A stretch of DNA of 64,000 bases, taken from RPQJ01 sp963793005 (GTDB lineage: Bacteria > Pseudomonadota > Gammaproteobacteria > Steroidobacterales > Steroidobacteraceae). Positions 56,221 to 64,000 of this stretch are shown piece by piece. Each line of letters starts with the position of its first letter. Positions within the stretch are counted from its first letter, which is position 1. The DNA lies in the NCBI GenBank assembly GCA_963793005.1, contig CAWBYP010000002.1, forward strand, positions 1,984,001 through 2,048,000, in the 5' to 3' direction. The notes beneath the pieces were generated by a model, which worked only from the letters and a program-made list of their open reading frames with translations, was not told where the DNA came from and searched no databases. Made by a program: the position numbers and the translations under genes.

Positions 56221-56850
56221 CTAGGTACCTTTGCCGTTTGCCAGGGCTGGTTCGGGTTCGAGAACGAGTTTAAATTCGATACGCACGTCGTTGCCGACCC
56301 ACTTGGTGTCCTGCCATTCGCCCTGGCCGACACCGAAGTCCAGCCGACGGATTGTCGTGCCACCTGCAAGCACCGCGCGAGGTCCATCCGCTCCAGGCTT
56401 GAACGTGAATCTCAGGTTCACGTCGCGGCTGATCCCGCGGATCGTGAGGCGTCCGCGAGCGTCAAAGCGTCCATCCGGAAGCGCCGTGAAACGGCTGGCG
56501 TCGAAAGTGGCCGTCGGCCAGCGACCTGAGGCGAAAAACTCATCGCCGATGAGCGCCTTGTCACGGGTCTCGTCCAGGGTGTCGGCGGAGGCGGTGTCGA
56601 TGGTGACGTAGAAGCGGCTTCCCGCGAGATCGCCTGGGTCGAAGGCGATGTCCGCCTTGAAGCGCTTGAACTGGCCGTCAAACTCTCCGCCCGCCTGCGT
56701 TGCAACGAACGCGAGGCTGCTGCGCGCGGGATCCGTAACCCAGGCGGTTGCCGCGCGCGCCGGCGATGCCAGCGCCAGAGTTGTCACCAGCGCTGCGGCG
56801 ATGGCCTTCGCGGCCAGCCACGGCTGGTGCAGGCTGGCGGTGCGCGTCAC
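56221..56850 (-). CDS. yceI: YceI-family periplasmic protein
   Basis: This 209-residue exported lipocalin-like protein has a signal peptide (LVTTLALASPARA) and the YceI strands WVTDPARSSLAFVATQAGGEF, then FDPGDLAGSRFYVTIDTAS and TIRGISRDVNLRF. Family members bind isoprenoid chains such as polyprenyl lipids. The GTG start overlaps the cytochrome b561 stop (GTGA), matching the yceJ-yceI arrangement in E. coli. Confidence 0.9.
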   Translation of the reverse strand: MTRTASLHQPWLAAKAIAAALVTTLALASPARAATAWVTDPARSSLAFVATQAGGEFDGQFKRFKADIAFDPGDLAGSRFYVTIDTASADTLDETRDKALIGDEFFASGRWPTATFDASRFTALPDGRFDARGRLTIRGISRDVNLRFTFKPGADGPRAVLAGGTTIRRLDFGVGQGEWQDTKWVGNDVRIEFKLVLEPEPALANGKGT

Positions 56851-57417
56851 GGCTTCCGGCGGGCTGAGAACGGCAGCATCCTGCGCAGAGTGTCATCCTT
56901 CATCCAGAAGTGGTGGTAGAAAGCCGCTGCGGCGTGAATCACGGCAACGACCACGAGTGCGTAGAACGTCGCTTCGTGTACTTCCTCCAGTATCTCGTGC
57001 AGGTCGTGGTTCGCGCCGACCAGCGCCGGGAACTGGAACCAGCCGAACAGCGTGACCGGGTAATTGGCGGCCGAGGACATCGCCCAGCCCGTGAGCGGCT
57101 GCGCGAGTATCAGCAGGTAGAGGAGCCCGTGGCTGGCAGCCGCGGCAATCTGCTGGCTACCTCGGCATAGGCACCGCTGCCGGTGCGCCTCGATTCGCCA
57201 GTCGCCAGCCGATCCGCACCAGCGCGAGTATCAGCACCAGCATCCCGAAGGACTTGTGCCAGGAGATCAGCGACAGCTTCTCCAGTCCATCCGGAAGTTC
57301 GTGGGCCGACTCAGCGATGACGTACTGTGCAATGATCAGGACCACGATCGTCCAGTGCAGGAACTTCGCCAGTGATCCGTAGGAGTCCGCGGTATTGCGC
57401 CACTGCATGAACATCAT
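56847..57417 (-). pseudogene. Cytochrome b561 (YceJ/CybB-like), frameshifted
   Basis: A four-helix diheme membrane cytochrome of about 190 residues. The first half, from ATG 57417, contains LHWTIVVLIIAQYVIAES and WHKSFGMLVLILALVRIGWR, then stops at 57157. The second half, in another frame, reads QQIAAAASHGLLYLLILAQP, then WAMSSAANYPV and VHEATFYALVVVAVIHAAAA. Heme-ligand His residues are found in both halves (LHW, WHK, SHG, VHE). A single indel at about 57150-57170 would rejoin them. It is cotranscribed with yceI and would pass electrons through the quinone pool. Confidence 0.83.
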
Positions 57418-57525
57418 CCTTTGCGGTTCGGTGAGGCGCGCATGTTAACCCAGCGCTACGGGCGACCGGCAGCCGTCGTGCGATGCCGGCAGCGCTCGAG
57501 CGAGGCCAGCCCGGGGCCGGTGTTG

Positions 57526-58278
57526 ATGGCAAGGGCGTCGCGCCTCGGCGTCGTCGCCTGCGCCGCGCTGCTGGTCGCCGCCTGCACCACGCGCGCTCCC
57601 GAGCCGGTGCTGTTACCGCAGAAGCCAATTGCGGAGATCTCGACTGCACAGCCGGGCACGGCGGCAGAGCTGCCGATCCCGGCCGGCGCCCGTGCATTCG
57701 ACATCGATCCCGCCAGAAGCGTCGTTACGGTCCTGGTCTATCGGGCCGGACCGATGGCCCGCTTCGGGCACAACCACGTGGTGACTTCGGGTGGCGAAAC
57801 GGGCGTCGCATGGGTGGGCCGCGACCTTGCGGAATCCGGATTCGAGATCCGCATTCCCGTGGCGTCACTGGTCGTTGACGACCCGGCGGCACGTGCCGCG
57901 GCCGGTGAGGAATTCGCAGGTGAGGTTCCCGGGGCTGCGCGCGAGGGCACCTACCGGAACATGACTCGAGCAGAGGTGCTCGACCTCGCGCAATATCCCG
58001 ACATCATCGTACGCTGCGCCGGCCTCACTGGAACCTGGGAACAGCCGGTGGCAGTCGCCGACCTGACGATCCGCGGCGTGACGCGACGCGTCGACGTCCC
58101 CGTCGAGCTGACGCATTCCGCTGACTCGCTCTCAGCCCGGGGCTCGCTGCGCATCCGCCAGACCGACTTCGGCATCACGCCGTTCAGCGTCGGCGGTGGA
58201 GCGATACAGGTGGGCGACGAACTGGACCTGAGGTTCGAGATCGTGGCTGTGGCGCAGTCAGTCGGCGGCAGTCGTTAG
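57526..58278 (+). CDS. YceI-like lipoprotein
   Basis: This 250-residue exported lipoprotein has the lipobox LLVAAC, then a YceI-like domain (about 65-248): FDIDPARSVVTVLVYRAGPM, FGHNHVVTSGGETGVAWVG, DLTIRGVTRRVDVPVEL. It is a distant paralogue of the yceI product 700 bp away and is transcribed divergently from the cytochrome b561 gene. Its last 21 nt overlap the convergent VOC gene. ATG 57526 gives a normal lipoprotein signal; an ATG at 57442 would extend it. Confidence 0.83.
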   Translation: MARASRLGVVACAALLVAACTTRAPEPVLLPQKPIAEISTAQPGTAAELPIPAGARAFDIDPARSVVTVLVYRAGPMARFGHNHVVTSGGETGVAWVGRDLAESGFEIRIPVASLVVDDPAARAAAGEEFAGEVPGAAREGTYRNMTRAEVLDLAQYPDIIVRCAGLTGTWEQPVAVADLTIRGVTRRVDVPVELTHSADSLSARGSLRIRQTDFGITPFSVGGGAIQVGDELDLRFEIVAVAQSVGGSR

Positions 58279-58974
58279 CAACAGCCAGGTTCCCTCTGGG
58301 GCCTCGAGCAGTGCGTTTTCCTTCGGGTCCATGCCGCGCGGCAGCCGGTCCGGCATCCGATGGCCACTTTCCCGCAGCGCAACGATGCGCTCGGGCATCT
58401 GCGGGCTCGAGAATGTCAGCACCGGATTGCGGAGGTCGGTGTCGTACAGGCCTACGTTCAGGTCGCGATGCGAGGCCACGACACGGGTGAACGGCACGCG
58501 CTCAGGCTCGAAGGCGATGAGGCCGAGCGAGTCCCAGAATGCCGCCGAGCGCGCCAGGTCCGCGACCGGGACTCCGAATTCCTCGAAGTAGCCGAGCGAC
58601 GAGGCACGCACATCGCTCGCAGGAGGCGACGAAAACGTCCGCGCCTCGATCAGCATGATCCGCTGGCCCGATGGATCACGGAAGCCGATCTCGTGCATCG
58701 CGTCCTCACCCAGGCGCGAATAATCCAGCTCAATGTCCAGAGACTCGAGTTCCGCGGCATGCGGCGCGAGGTCTGGATGTACCCAGGTCAGCGCGGGCGA
58801 GGCCATTTCGCAGCCATGCAGCCCGAGGCTCAGCCGCCCGTCTGTGACGACCGCGTACGGGTGCGTCCGCTGGTCGCCGACGCGCGCCTGCACGAAACCG
58901 AGCGATTCGTAGAACGCCAGCGATTCCAGGATATCCGGCGCCTGGACACTGACTTCGAGGAAGCGCCCGAGCAC
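58258..58974 (-). CDS. VOC (glyoxalase/dioxygenase-fold) protein
   Basis: This 238-residue protein has two vicinal-oxygen-chelate modules (about 1-115 and 125-235): FLEVSVQAPDILESLAFYES, then EFGVPVADLARSAAFWDSLG. It may act as a dioxygenase, lyase or resistance protein; the metal ligands and substrate are not clear. It starts with GTG 58974, 4 nt after the hemH stop, so it is probably cotranscribed with hemH. Confidence 0.82.
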   Translation of the reverse strand: MLGRFLEVSVQAPDILESLAFYESLGFVQARVGDQRTHPYAVVTDGRLSLGLHGCEMASPALTWVHPDLAPHAAELESLDIELDYSRLGEDAMHEIGFRDPSGQRIMLIEARTFSSPPASDVRASSLGYFEEFGVPVADLARSAAFWDSLGLIAFEPERVPFTRVVASHRDLNVGLYDTDLRNPVLTFSSPQMPERIVALRESGHRMPDRLPRGMDPKENALLEAPEGTWLLLTTAAD

Positions 58975-58978
58975 GTGC

Positions 58979-60076
58979 CTAGGCCTGTGCGCCCATCTCG
59001 AGCGCGCGGTGCCTCGATGCCTCGCGGGCAGCCGGGTCGTCGCTGCCGGAGAACTCCGGCCAGCCATGCACGTGTCTTGCGACCACGTCCGCGTACAGGG
59101 CGACCTGCGCCTCGCTGGCATTCAGGCAGGGCACGTAGTCAAACGCCTCGCCGCCATGCGAGAGGAACATGTCGCGGTTCTGCATGCAGATTTCCTCGAG
59201 CGTCTCGAGGCAGTCGGTCGCGAATCCCGGACACACCAGCGTGACCTGCTTCGGCCCGGTGTGCGAGTAGTCGTGCAGCAGCACGTCCACGTAGGGCTTC
59301 ATCCATTCTTCGCGGCCGAAACGCGACTGGAAGCCGAGCGACCAGTCGCCGTCTGCGAGGTCGAGCCTGGCGGCCACGCGTCGTGCCGTCGCCTGGCAGA
59401 AGCAGTGGTACGGATCGCCCGCCATGAAGTAGCGCTTCGGGATCGAGTGGAACGAGAACAGCAGGTGCTTGCGGCCGTGCGCCTGCCAGTGCGTCGCGAT
59501 GCTGGCGGCGATCGCGTCGATGTAGGCGTCCTGTTCCCAGTACTGGTTCACCATGCGCAGTTCCGGGATCCATCGCCAGCGCGACAGTTCCGCTGTAACG
59601 CGTTCGAAGATCGATGCGGTGGTCGTGGCCGAATACTGCGGATACATGGGCATCACGAGCAGGCGCTGCACGCCCGCGCTGCGCATGCGCTCCAGCGCAT
59701 CGTGGATCGACGGGTTGCCGTAGGTCATGGCGAGATCCACCAGGACACGGTCGCCGTGGCTGGCCCGGATGCGCTCGCCGACCGCACTCGCGAGCCTGCG
59801 CGACTCGACCATCAGCGGGGACCCTTGATCGGTCCAGATCTTCCCGTAGGCGTGTGCGCTGCGCTTCGGGCGCACGCGCAGGATGACGCCGTGAAGTATC
59901 AGCCACCACAGCGCGCGCGGCATCTCTATCACTCGCGGGTCCCACAGGAACTCGGCGAGGTAGCGGCGCACTGCCGCCGGCGTCGGATCGTCGGGGGTGC
60001 CGAGGTTGACGAGCAGCACCCCGGCCTTCGACGGCCGGCCGTGGGCGAAATCTGGTCTGCCGAGGTATCCGGTCAT
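58979..60076 (-). CDS. hemH: Ferrochelatase HemH
   Basis: This 365-residue enzyme inserts Fe2+ into protoporphyrin IX, the last step of heme synthesis. It has GVLLVNLGTPDDPTPAAVRRY at the N-terminus, MPMYPQYSATTTAS, the active-site His in LLFSFHSIPKRY and the acidic segment VCPGFATDCLETLEEI. Several Cys near the end (FATDC, EEIC) might ligate a 2Fe-2S cluster as in some family members, but this is uncertain. It is followed by the VOC gene. Confidence 0.95.
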   Translation of the reverse strand: MTGYLGRPDFAHGRPSKAGVLLVNLGTPDDPTPAAVRRYLAEFLWDPRVIEMPRALWWLILHGVILRVRPKRSAHAYGKIWTDQGSPLMVESRRLASAVGERIRASHGDRVLVDLAMTYGNPSIHDALERMRSAGVQRLLVMPMYPQYSATTTASIFERVTAELSRWRWIPELRMVNQYWEQDAYIDAIAASIATHWQAHGRKHLLFSFHSIPKRYFMAGDPYHCFCQATARRVAARLDLADGDWSLGFQSRFGREEWMKPYVDVLLHDYSHTGPKQVTLVCPGFATDCLETLEEICMQNRDMFLSHGGEAFDYVPCLNASEAQVALYADVVARHVHGWPEFSGSDDPAAREASRHRALEMGAQA

Positions 60077-60227
60077 CGGGTCAGGGGAGCCTTTTCTGGA
60101 GCGCGCGGGAACGATACCGCATGTGCAGTTACGTCACAAAAGAAAGCGCGGTACCCGCATGGAAGTCCTGCTCGCTACCCGCTTCCGGCGACGGCGCCTT
60201 CAGTCGGTGCCTTGTGGGCCCTGGCGG

Positions 60228-61457
60228 TCAGATGTCGGTGGATGGCAACGCAGGCGGAAGCGCTTGCCGGCCGCGCCCGTCGACCCGCGGAAACACGTAC
60301 AACATCGCAAGACCGATGACGCAGGCCGCGGCGCAGAAAATCAGCGATGGCATTGGCGTGTCGGTCGGGAAGTGGCCCATCAACTGCACGCAGATCGCGC
60401 CGATCATCTGCTGCAGGAAGCCGATGAGGCTCGAGGCGACGCCCGCGTGATCCGGCGACCGGCTGACGGCCGTCGCCGTGACGTTCGGCAGTGCGAGTCC
60501 CTGCCCGAAAGCCAGCACGCCCATCGGTACGAAGATCCAGAGCGGGTGCTTGAAGCCCAGCGCGGCGAAGCCGAGCGCCGCGAGGGAACCGGCGACCGTC
60601 ACCAGCACGCCAGCGACGACCATCCAGTGCAGGTCGCGTCGACCCATCAGGCGGCCGACCGACCAGTTCCCGAGGAAATATCCGGCGGCAATGAACAGGT
60701 AGTAGAAGCCGAATTCCGTGGCCGGGCGGCCCAGCGCCGATACCATCACGTAGGGCGCAAGGGAGATGAACACCAGGAAAGTCGCGTAGACGACGGCGCT
60801 CTGCGCCACGCAGCCGGCGAACAGCGGGTCGCGCGACAACGACCACGTGGTCGCGAGCATCTCCTTCGCGCGCGGCGGGTGCACGCCGATGCGCCGCGTC
60901 TCGGGCAGTTGGCGCCATGCGAAGACTCCCACGACCAGCGTCGCCAGCATCAGGGTCGCGAAAATCGCTCGCCAGCCGAATCCGGTCGCGACGAAGCCGC
61001 CGAGCACGGGCGCCAGCGAATTTCCGAGCACTGCGACCATCGTCAGCGACGCGAACAGCTTTGCCATGCGCTCCGCCGGATAGAGGTCCGCGACGATGGC
61101 GCGGGCCGTGACCAGGCCAGTCGCCGTCCCGAAGGCCTGCAGGCCGCGACCGGCGATCAACCATTGCAGGTTCTGCGCTGCGAGGCACACGATCGTACCG
61201 ACGGTCATTATCAAGAGCCCGTACAGCACCGCCTTGCGTCGGCCGTATCGGTCGGAGATCGGGCCCCAGGCCAGGATGCCAAACGCAAACGTTACCAGCG
61301 ACACCGAGAACGTCGCCTGTACCGCAGCGACGCTGGCGCCGAAGTACTCCTGGACCGCGGGCAGGGCCGGCAGGTACAGGTTGGTCGCGATCGGTCCCAG
61401 CGCGGTGACCGCCGCGAGCAGCAGCAGCAGCCCCCTGTCGGACAGCGGGCGCGTCAA
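60228..61457 (-). CDS. Bcr/CflA-type MFS drug-resistance exporter
   Basis: This 409-residue membrane transporter has 12 predicted helices and the MFS signatures ILAWGPISDRYGRRKAVLYG (motif A) and GRGLQAFGTATGLVTARAIV (motif C-like), matching the Bcr/CflA drug:H+ antiporter family. It begins with TTG (61457), which overlaps the TGA stop of gabD (TTGA), so it is translationally coupled to gabD. In the frameshifted reading of gabD the two would seem fused, but this is an artefact. Confidence 0.87.
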   Translation of the reverse strand: MTRPLSDRGLLLLLAAVTALGPIATNLYLPALPAVQEYFGASVAAVQATFSVSLVTFAFGILAWGPISDRYGRRKAVLYGLLIMTVGTIVCLAAQNLQWLIAGRGLQAFGTATGLVTARAIVADLYPAERMAKLFASLTMVAVLGNSLAPVLGGFVATGFGWRAIFATLMLATLVVGVFAWRQLPETRRIGVHPPRAKEMLATTWSLSRDPLFAGCVAQSAVVYATFLVFISLAPYVMVSALGRPATEFGFYYLFIAAGYFLGNWSVGRLMGRRDLHWMVVAGVLVTVAGSLAALGFAALGFKHPLWIFVPMGVLAFGQGLALPNVTATAVSRSPDHAGVASSLIGFLQQMIGAICVQLMGHFPTDTPMPSLIFCAAACVIGLAMLYVFPRVDGRGRQALPPALPSTDI

Positions 61458-62918
61458 TCCTCGATGCCGCCGATGCAGAAGTACTTCAGTTCGGTGTAGT
61501 CGAGGATGCCGTACTTCGAACCTTCGCGGCCGCTGCCGGATTCCTTCACGCCGCCGAACGGCGCGACCTCGGTCGAGATCAGTCCGGTGTTGAGTCCCGA
61601 CGATGCCGTACTCGAGCCCCTCGGCAACGCGCCAGGCGCGTGCGAGGTCGCGGGTGTAGAAGTACGAAGCGAGGCCGAACTCGGTGTCGTTCGCCATGTG
61701 GATCGCCTGCTTCTCGTCCTTGAACGCGAAGATCGGTGCGACCGGGCCGAAGGTTTCCTCGCGCGCCACCATCATTGCCGGCGTCACGTGGGTGATGATC
61801 GTGGGCTCGAAATAGGTTCCACCGAGCGAGTGACGCTTGCCGCCGAGCGCGAGCTTGCCACCCTTGGCGAGCGCGTCCGCGATGTGTTCCTCGACCTTGG
61901 CGACCGCTTTCTCGTCGATCAGCGGGCCCTGTTCGGTGGCACCCTTGAGGCCGTCGCCCACGCGCAGCTTGCGCACCGCATCCACCAGCTTGGCAACGAA
62001 TGCGTCATACACGCCTTCCTGCACCAGCAGCCGGTTCGCGCACACGCAGGTCTGCCCGGTGTTGCGGTACTTGCTTGCGATCGCCCCCTGCACGGCGGCG
62101 TCGAGGTCCGCGTCGTCGAACACGATGAACGGCGCGTTGCCGCCGAGTTCGAGCGACACTTTCTTAAGCGTTGCGGTGCACTGCGACGCGAGCAGCTTGC
62201 CGATCTCGGTCGAGCCGGTGAACGTCAGCTTGCGCACGATCGGGTTCGAGGTCATCTCGCCGCCGAGCTCCGACGCCTTGCCGGTGACCACGCTGAACAC
62301 GCCCTTCGGCACGCCGGCGCGGTGCGCGAGCTCAGCCATCGCTAGCGCGGAGTAGGGCGTCAGCATTGCGGGCTTGCAGACGAAGGTGCAGCCGGCCGCG
62401 AGCGCGGGTCCGGCCTTGCGCGTGATCATCGCTGCGGGGAAGTTCCACGGCGTGATGGCCGCAACCACGCCGATCGGCTGGCGCAGCACCAGGATGCGCT
62501 TGTCGGGCTGGTGACCGGGTATCACGTCGCCGTAGACGCGCTTGGCTTCCTCGGCGAACCACTCGATGAACGATGCCGCGTAGGTTATTTCACCCTTGGC
62601 TTCTGCCAGCGGCTTGCCCTGCTCTGCGGTCATCAGCACCGCGAGGTCGTCGGCATTCGCGAGCATCAGGTCGTTCCAGCGCCGCAGGATGATCGAGCGT
62701 TCCTTGGCGGTCTTCGCGGCCCAGGCCGGGAAAGCCGCGGAAGCCGCCTCGATCGCACGGCGCGTTTCGGTCGCGCCCAGGTTCGGGACCGTGCCGATCA
62801 CCTCGCCGGTAGCGGGGTTGGTGACTGCGACCGTGCCGCCCGTATCGGCGTCGATCCAGGCGCCGTCGACGTAGCACTGCTGGCGGAGAAGGGTGGGGTC
62901 CTTGAGTGTGAATGGCAT
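61454..62918 (-). pseudogene. gabD: Succinate-semialdehyde dehydrogenase GabD, frameshifted near its C-terminus
   Basis: This NADP-dependent enzyme oxidises succinate semialdehyde to succinate, the last step of GABA breakdown. From ATG 62918 it reads MPFTLKDPTLLRQQCYVDGA, with WNFPAAMITRK, the catalytic Glu in LELGGNAPF and Cys in NTGQTCVCANR. At a CCC run (61596-61598) one extra base shifts the frame; without it the protein continues EYGIVGLNTGLISTEVAPFG and ends YTELKYFCIGGIED at 61454. Motifs are otherwise intact, so assembly error is the simplest explanation. It complements the putrescine/GABA genes at 50-56 kb. Confidence 0.9.
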
Positions 62919-63045
62919 GGCTGGTTTTCCTGCTTGGTTCGTCGGACCCCGGCCGCGGGCCTGGGCCCGTCCAGGCGGTCGGGATCCGGTCCTGGTCTGA
63001 GCGCACAAGGATATCAGGGCGGTGAAATGGCGCGCGTCCGGCACG

Positions 63046-63051
63046 TATAAT
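63046..63051 (+). promoter_or_regulatory. Candidate -10 element for the DUF885 gene
   Basis: TATAAT lies 33 bp upstream of the DUF885 ATG (63084). The -35 region around 63023 is weak. It sits in the divergent region shared with gabD. Confidence 0.45.
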
Positions 63052-63083
63052 CCGCGAGCCATCCAGCCGCCCGGAATCGATTG

Positions 63084-64000
63084 ATGAACCCGCCCCGTTC
63101 GATGCCATACACCCGGAGCCCGCGCCACACGAGGTCGCTCCACGCGAGCCTGTGCGCGCTCGTACTGACGCTGCTCGCCTGCGCCGTCAACGCGAACGCA
63201 GGGCCCGCGGCCCAGGTACCAGCGCCATCGGGTCAGGGCGAGACGCCGGTCCCTGCGGCGGAGGCACCGGAGGCGGCGCGCACATCGGAGACGAGCCGAA
63301 AACTGCACGCGCTGTTCGACCAGTATTTCGAGGAGTACCTGAAGCTCCAGCCGCTTGCGGCTACCTACATCGGCGACAATCGCTACAACGACAGCCTGCC
63401 GAACTACATCGGGCCTGAATATCGTGCGCGCGTGCACGAGATGAACCAGCGCTACCTGGACGCGGTTCAGCGGTTCGAGTGGAGGGGCTTGTCGGGCGAA
63501 GACCAGATCTCCTATGAGATCTTCGTCCTCGAACGCAGGCGCGGGCTCGCGGCTGAACGCTTTCCCGACTACCTGTTGCCTGTGGACCAGACTGGGTCGC
63601 TCACGACGCTGATGCCCGCGCTCGGCTCGGGCACGAACGCGCAGCCATTCGTAACCGTCAAGGACTACGAGAACTGGCTCCACCGCCTCGACGACTTCGT
63701 CGTCTGGATGGACCAGGCCATCGCCAATATGCGCGAGGGTGCGGCGAAGGGCGTGGTGCAGCCGCGCACCGTGATGGAGAAGGTGCTGCCGCAGCTCGAC
63801 GCGATGCTGGCCGAAGAGCCGGAAGACAGCCTGTTCTACGCGCCGATCACGAATTTCCCGGAGACCGTACCCGAAGCGGATCGTGAGCGACTGGCGGCCG
63901 CGTATCGTGCCTCGATCAGTGGCAAGGCCGTGCCGGCGTATCGGCGCATGCGCGACTTCGTTCGTGACGAGTACCTGCCGAAGTGTCGCACCACCGTTGC
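63084..64000 (+). CDS. DUF885 family protein (partial, runs off right edge)
   Basis: At least 305 residues are visible. A signal sequence (LCALVLTLLACAVNANA) with a possible lipobox (LLAC) suggests an exported protein or lipoprotein. The mature part begins with a low-complexity Ala/Pro linker, then the DUF885 start: FDQYFEEYLKLQPLAATYIG, GLSGEDQISYEIFVLERRR, VDQTGSLTTLMPALGSGTNA. DUF885 proteins are predicted metallopeptidases with the HExxH site in the C-terminal half, which lies outside the window. It is divergent from gabD. Confidence 0.85.
   Translation, partial: MNPPRSMPYTRSPRHTRSLHASLCALVLTLLACAVNANAGPAAQVPAPSGQGETPVPAAEAPEAARTSETSRKLHALFDQYFEEYLKLQPLAATYIGDNRYNDSLPNYIGPEYRARVHEMNQRYLDAVQRFEWRGLSGEDQISYEIFVLERRRGLAAERFPDYLLPVDQTGSLTTLMPALGSGTNAQPFVTVKDYENWLHRLDDFVVWMDQAIANMREGAAKGVVQPRTVMEKVLPQLDAMLAEEPEDSLFYAPITNFPETVPEADRERLAAAYRASISGKAVPAYRRMRDFVRDEYLPKCRTTV

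Noticed and set aside
60228..63683. An apparent fusion of an aldehyde dehydrogenase to an MFS transporter
   Set aside because: The join is created by a one-base frameshift in gabD; in the restored frame gabD ends at 61454 and the transporter starts at an overlapping TTG.

Overview
The window is a GC-rich chromosomal stretch of a proteobacterium. Gene content points to an unnamed Gammaproteobacterium: OxyR, CysB, PriA, ArgS followed by a SPOR protein, PntAB, HemH, a yceJ-yceI pair and a ydcSTUVW-like operon. This placement is inferred from gene content only. No rRNA, tRNA, CRISPR array or insertion sequence with a transposase was seen.

Layout. (1) 1-3.0 kb: lipase-like protein, periplasmic copper chaperone and OxyR on the minus strand, with a Nudix hydrolase divergent from oxyR. 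(2) 3.0-9.3 kb: a 2-hydroxyacid dehydrogenase divergent from a complete hoxFUYHW cluster for a cytoplasmic NAD-reducing [NiFe]-hydrogenase; the hyp maturation genes are not here. (3) 9.3-13.8 kb: a candidate 53-residue gene, a one-helix membrane protein, a fatty-acid desaturase and a Fur-box-controlled TonB-dependent receptor broken by a frameshift. (4) 13.9-22.8 kb, all minus: YajQ, a lipoprotein, a DUF2780-like protein, a HerA-like ATPase, a probable heterodimeric ABC exporter and CysB. (5) 23-30 kb, plus: ComM, then a translationally coupled pair (SIR2-like/TIR protein and a membrane nSTAND1-TPR ATPase), then a membrane-anchored DsbA-like protein. The pair is the best candidate for an uncharacterised NAD-linked conflict or signalling system. 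(6) 30-40 kb: SPOR protein, ArgS, DUF4382 lipoprotein, PriA with DnaA-box-like sites, an ECF sigma factor operon and a TolB-like/TPR membrane protein. (7) 40-50 kb: proton-translocating transhydrogenase, HNH nuclease, GNAT, 5'-3' exonuclease, peroxiredoxin-like protein, Acr3, phasin-like protein and fructosamine kinase. (8) 50-63 kb: a putrescine-type ABC importer with gamma-aminobutyraldehyde dehydrogenase, cytochrome b561 and YceI, a YceI-like lipoprotein, a VOC protein, ferrochelatase, an MFS exporter and succinate-semialdehyde dehydrogenase. (9) 63 kb to the right edge: the start of a DUF885 protein.

How the genes work together. HoxFUYH would feed electrons from H2 to NAD+, and PntAB could exchange them with NADP+ using the proton gradient. 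The ydc-like genes would import putrescine or a relative and oxidise its aldehyde to GABA; GabD would finish the route to succinate, although no GABA transaminase is present here. OxyR, the copper chaperone, the peroxiredoxin-like protein, Acr3 and the Fur-regulated receptor form a stress and metal layer.

Two patterns cut across the window. A dispersed family of intergenic palindromes (GGGGACATTCTCC type and GGTGCC..GGCACC type) sits at six gene ends or junctions. At least five genes, and probably seven, carry single-base frameshifts, which points to indel errors in the assembly or, less likely, widespread decay.
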